Source of the DNA: Leptodactylus fallax
Lineage: Eukaryota > Chordata > Amphibia > Anura > Leptodactylidae
Direction of reading: 5' to 3'
Assembly: GCA_947044405.1 (NCBI GenBank)
Contig: CAMRHE010000018.1
Coordinates: 6,023,501 to 6,087,500, forward strand
DNA length: 64,000 bases
The notes under the pieces were generated by a model. It was not told where the DNA came from and ran no database searches. It saw only the letters and a list, made by a program, of their open reading frames with translations. A program made the translations under genes and the position numbers. Shown here in pieces: positions 11,942-23,880 of this stretch. How positions within the stretch are numbered: the first letter of the stretch is position 1; each line of letters opens with the position of its first letter.

Positions 11942-13547
11942 CAGTGGGGAAAAAAAGTATTTAGTCAGCCACCAATTGTGCAAGTTTTCCCACTTAAAAA
12001 GATGAGGCCGGCCTGTAATTGACATCATAGGTAGACCTCAACTATGAGAGACAAATTAAGAAAACAAATCCAGAAAATCACATTGTCTGATTTTTAAAGA
12101 ATTTATTTGCAAATTATGGTGGAAAATAAGTATTTGGTCAATAACAAAAGTTCATCTCAATACTTTGTTATATATCCTTTGTTGGCAATGACAGAGGTCA
12201 AACGTTTTCTGTAAGTCTTCACAAGGTTGGCACACACTGTTGCTGGTATGTTGGCCCATTCCTCCATGCAGATCTCCTCTAGAGCAGTGATGTTTTGGGG
12301 CTGTCACTGGGCAACATGGAATTTCAACTCCCTCCAAAGGTTTTCTATGGGGTTGAGATATGGAGACTGGCTAGGCCACTCCAGGACCTTGAAATGCTTC
12401 TTACGAAGCCACTCCTTTGTTGCCCTGGCGGTGTGCTTGGGATCATTGTCATGCTGAAAGAACCATCCACGTTTCATCTTCAATGCCCTTGCTGATGGAA
12501 GGAGGTTTGCACTCAAAATCTCACAATACATGGCCCCATTCATTCTTTCATGTACACGGATCAGTCGTCCTGGTCCCTTTGCAGAGAAATAGCACCAAAG
12601 CATGATGTTGCCACCCCCATGCTTCACAGTAGGTATGGTGTTCTTTGGATGCAACTCAGCATTCACTCTCCTCCAAACATGACGAGATGTGTTTCTACCA
12701 AACAGTTCTACTTTGGTTTCATCTGACCATATGACATTCTCCCAATACTCTTCTGGAACATCCAAATGCTCTCTAGCAAACTTCAGACGGGCCCGGATAT
12801 GTACTGGCTTAAGCAGGGGGACACGTCTGGCACTGCAGGATCTGAGTCCCTGGCAGTGTAGTGTGTTACTGACGGTAGCCTTTGTTATGTTAGTCCCAGC
12901 TTTCTGCAGGTCATTCACTAGGTCCCCCCTGTGTGGTTCTGGGATTTTTGCTCACCGTTCTTGTGATCATTTTGACCCCACGGGGTGAGATCTTGCGTGG
13001 AGCCCCTGTTTGCGGGAGATTATCAGTGGTCTTGTATGTCCTCCATTTTCTAAGTATTGCTCCCACAGTTGATTTCTTCATACCAAGCTGCTTGCCTATT
13101 GCAGATTCAGTCTTCCAAGCCTGGTGCAGGTCTACAATTTTGTTTCTGGTGTCCTTCCACAGCTCTTTGGTCTTCACCATAGTGGAGTTTGGTGTGTGAC
13201 TGTTTGAGGTTGTGGACAGGTGTCTTTTATACTGATAACAATGTCAAACAGGTGCCATTACTACAGGTAATGAGTGAAGGACAAAGGAGCCTCTTAAAGA
13301 AGAAGTTACAGGTCTGTGAGAGCCAGAAATCTTGCTTGTTTGTAGGTGACCAAATACTTATTTTCCACCATAATTTGCAAAATAAATTCTTAAAAAATCA
13401 GACAATGTGATTTTCTAGATATGTTTTCTCATTTTGTCTCTCATGGTTGAGGTCTACCTATGATGTCAATTACAGGCCTCTCTCATCTTTTTAAGTGGGA
13501 GAACTTGCACAATTGGTGGCTGACTAAATACTTTTTTTTCCCCACTG
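11942..13547 (-). mobile_element. Tc1-like transposon, family A copy 2, complete
   Basis: A 1606-bp DD34E element with TA at 11940-11941 and 13548-13549. Inverted repeats of about 200 bp begin CAGTGGGGAAAAAAAGTATT. The transposase is on the minus strand. It is nested in a TTAA-flanked MITE. Confidence 0.95.
12157..13180 (-). pseudogene. Tc1 family A transposase, one frameshift and one stop
   Basis: The region from ATG to stop is 1024 nt, which is one more than a 340-codon frame. The N-terminal half (12911-13180) carries the helix-turn-helix and [12 protein letters not shown] linker. A single extra base in the G-rich tract near 12920-12930 shifts it. The downstream half (12304-12918) keeps [22 protein letters not shown] and LNPIENLW, with 34 residues between the second Asp and Glu. 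A TGA at 12304-12306 replaces Arg, a CGA-to-TGA change. The natural stop is at 12157-12159. One Tyr replaces the usual Asp in the SPDLNP motif. Confidence 0.93.
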
Positions 13548-14001
13548 TAGATCAGTATAAGACACTTTGTAATATATTAAAGAAATATGTTTACTTCTCC
13601 AGGCTGAGTTACTTTTTACATAGAAATCTATGGAGTGGGGAATGGGAGGAGGAGACTGCTGGAAAATACATACAAATAATTGCAGATGCTAAACTCTGCT
13701 ACACTGTGAGTGACAGACACTGCTGTATGTTCAAAATAACACTTTTGGCACTGCTGTATCTTCAAAATAAGACCTTACCACTGCACAGAAGGAAGCTTTC
13801 TCCTCTCCCTCCCCATGGCATTCTCTGTGTAATTTGAATATGAAGATTAATTCTATACGGATAAACATTCCGAGTGAAGGGAAGAAAAAGAGAATCCTAT
13901 CACGTGGAAATTTTTTTTCTTTAATAAGATATATTACAAAGTCTCTTATCTTGTACTATTCATTTCTGAAAAGTTGTTTTATAATTTAAGGAATGCTTTA
14001 A

Positions 14002-14360
14002 GGGTGTGTGACCTGTGCAAGTGCATAATGTACTATAACCTTCATGCAGTAAGAGGTGTCAATCACTTCCCCTCTTTCCTCATGCAAGGTGCCCAGTAAT
14101 TGCTGTTCAATTTAGAGATCTCCAGGCTTATGTCTCTCTGTTTCAGCTTACCATTGTTCCTTCCACACATGGGACAGTGAAAGAGGAAGCAAAGGTTGAA
14201 AACCCCCACTCACTGCCCAACTCTGCAAAGAACCAATGAGTCTGCCATAAGTGCTTATAGATATATACTGTACATGTGTGCCTGTGTGTAAGTACATGTG
14301 TCTGAGTTCTGTGCATTTGGGTGTACATTACATTTTTGTATTTGTGTATGTATATACATT
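14002..14360. other. Unassigned stretch with TG-rich end
   Basis: No gene seen. The right side (about 14270-14345) is rich in TGTG and TATA steps, a weak low-complexity tract. Confidence 0.45.
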
Positions 14361-14850
14361 ATATGGACAAAACTATTTGGACACCTACACATTAGACTTA
14401 CAGAAGTATCTATGACATCCATTCTAAATTCATTAATATGGAGATGTACACCATTTTGCAGCTAAAGCAGCTTTTTCTCTTCTGGAAAGACTTTCTACAA
14501 AACTTGGAGTGTGTCTGTAGGAATTTTTTCCCATTCTTCCAGAACAGCATTTGTGAGGTCAGACACTGATGTTGGATGAAAGGGTTCGGCTTGTTATCTC
14601 AATTCTAGTTAATCCCAAAGGTTTTTAATGGGGTTGAGGTCAGGGCTAGTCAATTTCTTCCATGCCAATATGCCAATATGGACCTTGCTTTCTGCAATGG
14701 GGCACAGTCATGCTGGAAAAGAAAGGGCCTTCCCCAAACTGTTCCCACAAAGCATACAATTGCCTAAAATGTCTTGGAATGCTGAAACATTAAGATTTCC
14801 CTTCACAAGAACTAAGGCGCCTAGGCCAATGCAGTATGTGCATGTATGTG
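14361..14850 (-). mobile_element. Decayed Tc1-like element fragment
   Basis: The left end resembles a Tc1 inverted repeat (TATATGGACAAAACTATTTG). Inside, the minus strand still encodes PDLNPI followed by NLW, the region of the catalytic Glu, but the Glu position reads Lys. The other end is missing. It is clearly older than the other Tc1 copies here. Confidence 0.75.
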
Positions 14851-16344
14851 TGCGTCTTATAACATGCTGCAGTGTTATACAACAAAAGTCAATGAAAGCG
14901 ATTGAAAACTGTCAAGCTAAAGTGTGCTTCAACTATTTGTTTAATTCTGTGGGTCAGAAATTAGCATAAAATGTATGATAAAAGTCACAAATGTTGTTGC
15001 ATTTCCATTTTTACAATTTTTTAAGCATTTGCTCACCCACATCACTTTACTGAAAAAAGATACGTTAGGGCTGGGGCTCAATGGAAGGGACATGGCCTCT
15101 CACTGCCCAACAAATTTACAATAATTTATGCCAGAAATTTATACCAGCTCCTAATTGCATAGAAATGAGATTCAGGTGCACCTAATTTATTAGGCATGAT
15201 CCTCTAATAAATTAGGTACATGTTACTCCGGCATAGAGGAAATCAAGACTGGTGTAGAAAACACCAATCTTTATTATTTTCCCTCATTAACTGTAGATAA
15301 GATATCACCATACAGCATGATAGCAATGTCAGATAAAGTCAGATAAAACTTTGCTACATAATGTGACTGTGTGTGTATATGTATTTTTCTGTGTGTCTGT
15401 GTACTGTATTTATTAGCAATTCACACAGCTGGTGTGTGTCTCTATTTGACTTGTTCTATTACAATTTCTATTAGAACAATGCACTGTGCAATCATTACAG
15501 ATACCAATTGCTAAATCTGTATGTGCATGTGATTGTGTACACAGTAAATACAGCACCTGATGGGGTGCTCTTACATAGACTGATACTGTCCATTCAGAAG
15601 TGACTGTACGATATCTTGTGCTGTTTTATCCATCTGACAAGGTGAATGGTAATGCCCGGTTGTCAATTTATTCATACATTTCTAGGAGGATTTAAAGATG
15701 AACAAGCAGAGTTCTTGCAAAATATGTTGTAGAATTGTTATTTCAGGGGGAATACAAGTATTTACAACACTAGACATGTCTGGAGATGTGACAGATCATC
15801 TATAAACCACCCTGCCTGGCTCCAACAATCATTCCATAAACAGAAAGTCACTTATCACATGTATTCCCTAAACTGGATTTTATTTTAACAGCAGCTGACC
15901 ACATTTACATGTTTTATGCAAGTTGCTGCCAGAATTGGTAAATAAAATAAATCTGCATTAGCAAGTAGTTCTGCACTACTGAGCTGTATGTAGGTAATTT
16001 TCATGCTACTCCGCATGCATCAGACCAAGTGTGCACCTCATGTGGGATGTGGGACAGAGTTTGCAGCAGAATGCACTTGGATGACACTGGGAATGAAATC
16101 CAAGTGCCATCCGAGTGCATTCCTTTATGTGCTCACGTCTATGGGGTCTTTGGATTCATTCTATTCCAATGCCACAGATCATTACTGTATAGAGCAGGTC
16201 CTATCCTGCTCTGTGTCATCGGAACAGAATGAGTCGGAAGCCCCATGGACGTGAATGCATAACGGAATGCACTCAGATGGCACTCAATCAACTTGGCTCC
16301 ACATTGGATGCACACACGGTTGTATGCATGGGGTCTTAGATGAC
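14851..16344. other. Mostly unassigned; possible MITE remnant near 16000-16330
   Basis: 14851-15990 shows no gene or repeat end. About 16000-16330 has a GTGCATTC, CACTCGGATG-type composition and ends in CACACGGTTGTATGCATGGG, similar to the ends of the innermost MITE at 17784-18121. It may be a decayed relative. Confidence 0.4.
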
Positions 16345-16590
16345 TAAGGCTAGGTTCACATCTGCGTTCGGGTTTCCATTCGGGGAGTCTGCAGTTACCT
16401 TAGGAAACCCGTGGACCCCATAGACTATAATGGGGTCTGTGTGGTTTCCGTTCGGTTTCGACCTGAAAAGGGTGGAAAAATGCAGAGAAAAAAGTCCTGC
16501 TTGTAGCGCTTTTCTCTCCGCATTTTTCATGCGGAGAGGGGAACGGAATCCCCGAACATAGAACATGCGCAGGTGTGAACCCAGAGTAAG
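16345..16590. mobile_element. MITE family C copy
   Basis: Inverted ends GCTAGGTTCACATCTGCG on the left and CGCAGGTGTGAACCCAGAG on the right, around a CG-containing core with GGTTTCCGTTCGG. Two relatives lie at 29836-30070 and 32411-32612. Non-coding, about 245 bp. Confidence 0.8.
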
Positions 16591-17631
16591 CTTAGTTATA
16601 TATAGTTTTGGTTGGTACAACGTGTAAGCAATTGTCTGTTTAAAATATGTGCTTGTCATTCAGTTTGTGTTTTACCTGTAAATATCTGGCAAAAACTAAT
16701 TACATGAATTATGTAATTATTACGAGCAATATATTGCACATACTATAAACATATGCATATACACACATATATTGTGTAATTCTTCATTGCTTAATATTGA
16801 GATATCTGTATTCTTAATTTTGTGATATTGTCCATGTAATAATTTCCTGCTGAAAAGTGCTTCTAATTAGGTCAGGCTTATGAAAGGTGTTTTCTCTTTA
16901 GACACAAATTCGCATGAATACCCAAAAGCAATATTAAAAACATACATTTAATGAGATTCTTGGACCTTGAGAGACTGGTTTATTTTGGATTTGTTTTTTT
17001 AGAAAATAATTTATTCTGGGACCATTATTGGTTTTCTTAGTATTTTGTGTCTTTGCTTCTTCAATACTGCCACCTTCAGGATTTTTACTCCATTGCAGGT
17101 ATTTTTTCTGTTATAGACAGTATGCACAGCAAGTCACAACCAAATCTTACATATACTATACAATATGACTAGTACACATTTAAATTCTAAACAAAACCAG
17201 ATGTTTCATGTATGTATGTAAAAACATGCCTTTTTGTAGAAATTAAGTAAATAATTGTGGCCATTAATAGTGTCGCTTCATTTACATTAAATTATGTGAA
17301 GCAATTCCATCAAATATCATTCACAGTATATACAGTACATGCAACCTCCTCCACTTTGTTGCCTTGAATAAATGTAAGTGCATATTCACAAAGTCCATTT
17401 TTCACTGCCAAGTGTATACCCAAGGGTAATCCGATTCCGTGGATCCCTCATAGACTTGAGTCTACTGAAGGATGTTCTATTATTTGATGGATTGGACACA
17501 CAGATCATTAAAAACGGTTGTGTGGATAGATCCATTATTTTATATTGGGCCATGTGCTGGTTAATAAAATGACTAGCACATGGCCAGCAAACCCTGTCAT
17601 GTGAATAAGCACTCTAAATGCATGAAGCTGA
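16591..17631. other. Unassigned AT-rich stretch
   Basis: No gene, tandem repeat or element end that I can support. Confidence 0.45.
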
Positions 17632-17635
17632 CTTT

Positions 17636-18657
17636 AAGGCTAGGTCACACGGCGATATTTGTCGCACGCTTAAAAAGCTAACATCAGACTTTGAGAAAAA
17701 GCTGCTTTTTTGGTTGCAGATTTTTTTGCAGCTGTATTTTTTTTAGTCAAATCCAAGTGTGGGAAGAGCACAAGAGAGAAGTATAAAGCTGGTTACACAT
17801 GACCGTGTGCTAACCGGCTGCCGTGAATGAACAGCACAAGAGGGGCATAGGAGACATGTGGATGTCATTCATTTGCCGCCAGTGTACTGGTCGTGCTTCC
17901 GCGGCCCCTTTCATTCATTGAATAGAACAGAAGCAGGGCCGCAAAATTGGACAGGAATAGGACCTGTTCCATATTTTGCGGCCCGGACTGTCGGCCTGCA
18001 CACGTGACCGTGTCATTCACGCCCATGTGTACAGGCCCATAGAAATGAATGGGTCAGTGTGCTATCCGGGAAAAACCCAGATAGCACACTGATCAGACAT
18101 ACGGTCATCTGCAAGGGGGCTTAGAGCTTTGTTTATTTCTCATTCCCTTTGTAGCCACTACTGGGTTTGGTTAAAAAAAAACTACAGTAAAATCTTTCTG
18201 CAACAAAAAAGTAGCTTTTCCACAATGTGGAGCCTTCATCTAAAATTGTGTGACAAAAAGTCACGTGATTTTAATGTAAGGCCATGTTGCACAATGTGAT
18301 TTTGCTGCGATATCCATGCGTCTGCAATTGCTTGTTCTTTTTTTATATTAACTTTAAACATTAAAATTAACTGTCCACAGCTGCACAACACAAATACACA
18401 GGAATAAAAAATATATGCAATAATCTGGACAGTAAGGAAAATTAAAACAAATATTATAAAAAAAAACAATTGTAGTTGTGCACAAGTCGCTGTTGCATGC
18501 AACACAATTGATGTCTATGTGAGAGAAGTTGTTTGTGACTTTGCAACATAAAATCGAGTAAAGTTGGATTTTGTCTCACGTCGCAACTGCAGCAATGTCA
18601 CACGTCGCATTAACTGCATTTTTTGTCACCGACAAAAGTCGCCATGTAGTCCTAGCC
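17636..18657. mobile_element. Three-level nest of MITEs
   Basis: The outer element runs from GGCTAGGTCACACGGCGA to GTCGCCATGTAGTCCTAGCC. Inside it, family A MITE halves occur at about 17690-17783 and 18122-18240 (the right half ends CTTTTCCACAATGTGGAGCC, as at 19738-19750). Family A is in turn split by 17784-18121, an element with ACACATGACCGTGTGC near its left end and ACATACGGTCATCTGC near its right. The order of insertion is outer, then A, then the innermost. Exact boundaries are approximate. Confidence 0.65.
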
Positions 18658-18794
18658 TAAAGGTTTGACTATGTTTCTAGTCAGGATGGAACAGTTGAAT
18701 ACCTTGTCTCTGACACTAACTAACCCTGTATTAGGACTGAATAGACTGGTTGTCAGCTTTTATGCTCACAGCCTTTGTATAGCAGTATATTATA

Positions 18795-19331
18795 CAGTTC
18801 TGTGTTCAAAGGTCTTGGGCAGGTGAGGAAAAAGTGCTCTAAAGTAAGAATGCTTTCACAAATAGAAGTGTTAATAGTTTATTTTTGTCAATTAACAAAA
18901 TTAAGCGAAAGAACAAAACAAAAATCTAAATGAAACCAATAATTTGGTGTGATCACCCTTTGTCTTCAGAACATCAATTCTTCTTGATACACTAACACAC
19001 AGTTTTTGAAGGAACTCAGCAGGGAGGTTGTTCCAGACATCTTGGAGAACAAATCACAGATCTTCTGTGGATATAAACTTCCTCAGATCCTTCTGCTTCT
19101 TCACTTAATCCCAGGCAGACTCAATGATACTGAGATCAGGGCTCTGTGGGGGCCATATCATTTCCAGCAGTCCTCCTCCAAAAGGGTGAACACATCAAAT
19201 ATTGATTTGGTTTAGATTTTTCTTTTGTTCATTCAATTTGCATTTTGTTAAACTGTTAAAACTTTTAGTTTTGAAAGCATTCTTAGTTTGCAGCATTTTT
19301 TATGCCTGCCTAAAACTTTTGCACATTATTG
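18795..19331 (-). mobile_element. Internally deleted Tc1-like element, family C
   Basis: A 537-bp element flanked by TA. The ends carry related inverted sequence: AAAGGTCTTGGGCAGGTG on the left, and CCTGCCTAAAACTTTTGCAC on the right. The interior retains a short transposase-derived block (GACTCAATGATACTGAGATC region) corresponding on the minus strand to part of the catalytic domain. Most of the gene is gone, so it is non-autonomous. Confidence 0.8.
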
Positions 19332-19587
19332 TATGTGCAATCAGATGATCCCACAGTCTAATCTTCTCCTTGGGGCAAAAAATGTAAAAAAAATAAATGT
19401 TAAAATATTTAAAAAGAAAAAAAGATCCCTCTACATTTAAAAATGCAACAATAAAAACATATTTAGTATCACAGAATCATTAATAACACAATATAACTAA
19501 TATATTATTTATTCTGTTTTGAGAATGCCATAAAAAGTTAAAAAAAAATACTATTTCTTGGACACCTCACCTCCAACGAATTGAAAT

Positions 19588-19758
19588 AAGGCTAAGGCCC
19601 TACGCAGCTTTTTTTTTTTTTGCAGATTTTGCAGATTTGAGCAAAAGGTAGAAATTTCCCATTCCTTCTGTAGCCGTTTTTGGCTTTGGCTCAAAAAACT
19701 GCAGCAAAATCCACAACAAAAAAAGTTGCGTTTCCACAATGTGGGGCCTCAACCTGAG
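19588..19758. mobile_element. MITE family A copy
   Basis: Left end GGCTAAGGCCCTACGCAGC, poly-T run, a CAGATTTGAGCAAAAGG core, and right end TTCCACAATGTGGGGCCTC. Short non-coding inverted-end element; the same family is found in the nest at 17636-18657. Confidence 0.65.
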
Positions 19759-19759
19759 A

Positions 19760-20094
19760 CTAAGGCCCCTCATTGCGAGCCGCATTGTGGATACGCATTG
19801 TGGTTTGTTCCACAGCGTTCTTCACAGAAAGTCCATGGACTTTTTGCTTCAATTATACCTATATAGAAAACTCCAGTGTTTCCGTAGGTATAATTGACAT
19901 GCTGCGATTTGCAAAAACACAAGCGTTTTTGACCTCGCAGCATTTCCGATGTGAATTTTTTTCTGCAATGTGTGGATGGGATTAGCCAGGATCCCATCCA
20001 CTTTGCATGTAGTGTACAACGCAGCAGTTTTTGCTGTAGTGTTTTTCCGCCACGACAAAAACACTGCATTTTCACAATGTGGGGCCCCGGCCTA
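19760..20094. mobile_element. MITE family B copy
   Basis: Runs from TAAGGCCCCTCATTGCG to CACAATGTGGGGCCCCGGCC. The core contains an inverted pair of CAATTATACCTATA and TAGGTATAATTG, plus GTGTGGATGGGATT facing ATCCCATCCACTTTGC. Relatives are at 1795-1998 and 31721-32007. Confidence 0.7.
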
Positions 20095-20408
20095 AAGGAT
20101 TATTCCCATCTCATCAGATGGCTGGGGAGCTGGAATTATCTGCTCCCTAGTCCTGGCCTCTAAAACAGAAATCACAGCAAGAGACAAGCAGTACTGTTAC
20201 AGAACAAGCTTCATTGATGGAAAACAAGTTATGGTTTTTAGAAGATATTCATGCAAAAACAAATTTTATTTTTTCAAAAAAGTTTTTTATTGGATCCAAT
20301 GGGCTTCCATGGCAGCCAGGAGGCAGAGCAAAACAGTATTTTGGAATATATTTATACTGAGGTTTTTTTTTTCAGTATTTATTTATTTTATTCCCACAGA
20401 ATTCCTTT
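20095..20408. other. Unassigned stretch
   Basis: Starts with a GGATTATTCCCATCTCATC motif like the tip of a family F MITE, but I see no matching opposite end. Otherwise nothing recognisable. Confidence 0.4.
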
Positions 20409-20409
20409 A

Positions 20410-20607
20410 GGCTAAGGCCCCACGTTTTTACCAGCAGTGCTTTTCGCAGAAATTGCAGTGTGTGCGCTTTATGTATTTTCCCGCCAAGTGGGTATGGAAT
20501 TTGCTAAAATCCCATCCACTTTGCTGTGACAGTAAAACACCGTTTTTTTCCACAGTGTTTCAGCTGTGGGCAAACCGCAGTATCTATGCTACGTGGGCCC
20601 CCTGGCC
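20410..20607. mobile_element. Short MITE related to families A and B
   Basis: Ends GGCTAAGGCCCCACGT on the left and ACGTGGGCCCCCTGGCC on the right, with an internal AAAATCCCATCCACTTTGC motif shared with family B. About 200 bp, non-coding. Confidence 0.65.
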
Positions 20608-20632
20608 TTAAGAGATTAAACAATTGGAAATT

Positions 20633-21043
20633 GAAGAGGACATTTAATGTCCTCTCTAGCTGGACGTGTTATAAACCATTACAAATCATCACCTGTTGCA
20701 GAGATATCAGTGCCTATAGTTTCAGCTATGGATATCACTGTACTGTCAGGGGGCTGGCCTTACAGCTCAACATCATTGCTGAGTGGTCGGGAATGCTCCA
20801 ACAGCAAATTTTATTGTCTCATATTGTGAAGAGAGAGTTCCCCACCACCCAGCAGATGATGATGAGCTGTAAGGCTGGCCCCCTGACAGTATAGTGATAT
20901 AGGTAGCTTAAACTAATGACACTGATACCTCTGCAATGGAGGAAGATACCAACAAAACTGAACATATGCTGAATTTAGCCCACCAACAGCTTTGTAAAGG
21001 TATATGACTTGCCCAGTGGTAGAACCCATGAAAGGTCCTCTTT
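20633..21043. mobile_element. Decayed family K MITE
   Basis: Left end GAAGAGGACATTTAATGTCC and right end CATGAAAGGTCCTCTTTC match the tips of the 3337-3709 element. The interior shares a GATATCACTG and CTGATACCTCTGCAA-type block. The TTAA duplications are eroded. Confidence 0.65.
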
Positions 21044-21289
21044 CAATAAACATATATAACACATTTGCAAATACGATTATTTAAAAGGACTAAACAAGAA
21101 CTCAACAAAAAGGTCTGTTCTTTCCATTTCCCATTGGGTTATGTTCTGTATTGCAGCTCAGCCCTGTATAGTTTAATGTTGCTAAGCTGTAAGACCAAAC
21201 AACACCCATGCTTAAGAGGGAGAGATTCTTTTTTACTATTATCATGCTGTTTACCCTCTCTAGCTTGACTATTTATGTTGGGAGCAAGG

Positions 21290-22405
21290 CTGCACCTGCC
21301 ATAAGGCGACCTAGGCCACAGCCTCAGGCAGCACCTCCTGTCATAAGCCTGGCATTATTGGATTATTCCAACAGATAGTTGCTTATATTTTACTTGCCAA
21401 TCCCCACTCCTGTCCAGTCCTGCCACCGCTTCTTCTTCCAAAGGGAGCTGCAGAATTCTTCAGCGTCCGCTCCCTGGAGGCAGAAGCAGAGGCCAGACAC
21501 GACAGGAGATGCTACCTGTTGGAATAATCTAATAGCAGCCAAACTTGTGGGAAGATGAGTAAAAACAATAAACAGTCATAGACACCTCTCCTGAGTGTCC
21601 AGCAATCACCAGCATCCTCTTCAGGCCTCTGTTTGATGTCAACCCTTTGATTGGGCCTCAATGGTAACATGAAGCATTCCCATTGTCATGATGTCATTCA
21701 CTTGGTGCGCCCCAAGTGTCCACCGAGGCCGAACCACAGGCTTCAGCAGCGACCCCCATGGTGCGTCACATAAGACGGAGACCTGAAGAGGACGATGGGT
21801 GTTGCTGGTTGCTGTAAAGAGGCCCAGGAAAAGTGAGACAAGGTGAGTATAAGTGTTTGTTATTTTTCCTCACCTCCCCTGGGCTTCCCCTTATTATACT
21901 CTTGGGTCTGATGAGAGCCCGAAACTTTTGGAAAATTTGGGCCAAAAAAGGATCAATATACTGTGTGGGAACCAGTAAAGGGGTCAATATACTGTGTGGG
22001 GACCAGTAAAGGGGGACATATACTGTGGGGATCAGTAATGGAGGCAATATACTGAGTGGGAACCAGTAAAGGGTTTGTTATACTGTGTGGGAGCCAGTAA
22101 AGAGGGTGTTATACTGTGATAGGATCAGTAAAAGGAGATAATATACTGTGGGGGCCAGTAAAGGGTGCATTATTCTGTGTGGGGGTCAATAAAGGGGTAA
22201 TATACTGTGGGGGCCAGTAAAGGGGGTGTTATACTGTGAGGGGGTCAGTAAAGTGGGCATTATTCTGTGTGTGGGGCAAATAAGGAGACTTTCTTGATCA
22301 TCAAATGGGGTCACGTTGCCTACAATTTTAATTAGGGTGTCCCAATCACCGAACCAAAGATAAGGGGGGCAGGTATTTTCTATAGGTCGCCTCAGGCAGC
22401 GGTTA
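21290..22405. repeat. Composite non-coding repeat
   Basis: Opens with GGCGACCTAGGCCACAGCCT and closes with TAGGTCGCCTCAGGCAGCGG. Inside are a long imperfect hairpin (about 21605-21635 against 21780-21815, both holding a CCTCTTCAGG-type block) and the tandem array at 21954-22280. I infer a nested non-autonomous element, but its superfamily is unknown. Confidence 0.5.
21954..22280. repeat. Minisatellite, about 11 units of 28-33 bp
   Basis: Each unit follows the plan AATATACTGTG, then a G-rich TGGGGGCCAGTAAAGGGG. Units differ at several sites (TATACTG or TATTCTG; CCAGTAAAG or TCAGTAAAG), so the array is old or expanded from diverged units. It lies within a composite repeat. Confidence 0.88.
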
Positions 22406-23880
22406 CGTTCACCCTTTGTCAGGAGAGGGTTTTTAAAAATGTCGCCTGCTTAGCAACTGAGCAGGCATCATAGTCACCAAGTCTTTTTACACAGCACAGA
22501 ACTATGTTCACAAAAGGCTGAAAGCAGGTGGTCGTGCGGTGACCAGATGGAAGGTAACGCTGCAGTTGGGATTGCGGGGTGCAAACAGCGCAGACTTGTC
22601 ACGGTCTCTGGGCACGAGGGCGCAGCGCTGGTGCTGTCCCACGTTACCACCACTGGTACCGGTGATGAGGGGGCTGCACAAATGTTGGTGGTGATTGTTC
22701 CCCCGGGGCGCTTCCCCTATACTGTGCCGACTGGTGGTGTTTGGGGCGCCCTGATGTTGTCGGTGCAGAGTCAGACACAGAAACGGTTGTAAAGTTGAAC
22801 TTTTACTTCCATGGGTGTGGAGGCACAAATGCTTAAACAGTTTCTTCCATACAAAACAACGGGGTACGCCTGGTGACACAGCAAAGTCCTGGGGTGCAGG
22901 GTAGACTTGATGAAAGGTGTTCCTAGCCCCTTATACTTCTGTGTTACAGCCCTAAGGTGCGTCTGGGCTCCTATTTGGCACATAGGAGGATGCCCACCAT
23001 GATACTAGTACATAATATTCCCCACTCACGTTATGTGGTCCTGATAGCTCAGAGTTTCGGGGTGCAATAGTCAGGGTGGCAGGATATTCCACAGGTCTGG
23101 CCTTGGCCCCTGGATCCTGTGATACTTGCTATGGAGCACGTGTTCCAGAATGTTCTCTCCACAGTCTCATGCTGACAAGATAATGATGCTTGACTTCCTT
23201 CAGGGCGATGGCTAGGCAGACAGGAGACAGGATCTTCTGAATAGCTGGAGTATGTCAGCTCTCCAACCTTCCTGGGCCTGTCTAGGACTTGAGATTCCTG
23301 CACTAAACTCACTGCTTTCTTCACAGGACATCACACTTCTCTCCTCACCTCCTCCTCCTAACACTCCACACGTCTAACTCCTCACACGCAGGACCTTCCT
23401 GCAGGGGTGTTACCATGGGGACCCAGTGATCAGCTGACTCCTCCCCTTTTCCCAGACGATGTCCTCCCATTGGACATTTGGTTACTATTCAATCCTATGG
23501 GAGGTGTAATGCATGTGTGAGGCTCACTAGGTGGCGCTGTGTTGTGTGAGACTCAGGACCCCCTGCTATGTCACACAGGCTATGAAGCAACAGGAAATAA
23601 TACAATGACTACAGAGATCACCCTCAGCCCAGCCATAGCCAGCTCTGGGATGCCACAGTCGCATCTGACCATAGAATCTGATAGGTTGTTTTACTTTCAC
23701 TTTCTTTTTGCAGGACTGAACAGTTCCTGCGCTACGAGATCACGGGAGCTGTTTGGTTGCCATGGCAACCTGGAGTCTTCTGAAGACTCCCATGCTTGCC
23801 AGTGCTATGCTACTGCAAAGCACCTTTTTCTATTTTATATACAAAAATAAAAAAAGGTAAATAAATTTAAGTTACCTACT
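22406..23880. other. GC-richer stretch, possible minus-strand LTR
   Basis: About 22500-23575 stands out by higher GC. On the minus strand it begins with TGTGACATAGCAGGGGG at 23575 and contains a segment resembling U5 of frog LTR elements (AAGTAAAAGTTCAACTTT at about 22795-22812). I could not identify the other terminus, a target duplication or internal coding sequence. The call is tentative. Confidence 0.3.

Larger units (their letters stand above)
11906..14001. mobile_element. Long-arm TTAA MITE split by Tc1 copy 2
   Basis: TTAA at 11906-11909 and 13998-14001 bound an element of about 480 bp once the nested Tc1 copy is removed. The left arm (AATTATAATACAAC and, after the Tc1, GACACTTTGTAATATATTAAAG) is an inverted match of the right arm (CTTTAATAAGATATATTACA and TTTATAATTTAAGG). 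The Tc1 element sits inside the left arm, so it inserted later. Confidence 0.8.

Noticed and set aside
21954..22280. Regular repeats with a CRISPR-like period
   Set aside because: There are no unique spacers; the units are contiguous and diverged, in eukaryotic DNA. It is a minisatellite.
22547..22792. An 81-codon frame in the GC-richer region as a gene
   Set aside because: No domain; the region has LTR-like features and the frame probably reflects higher GC.
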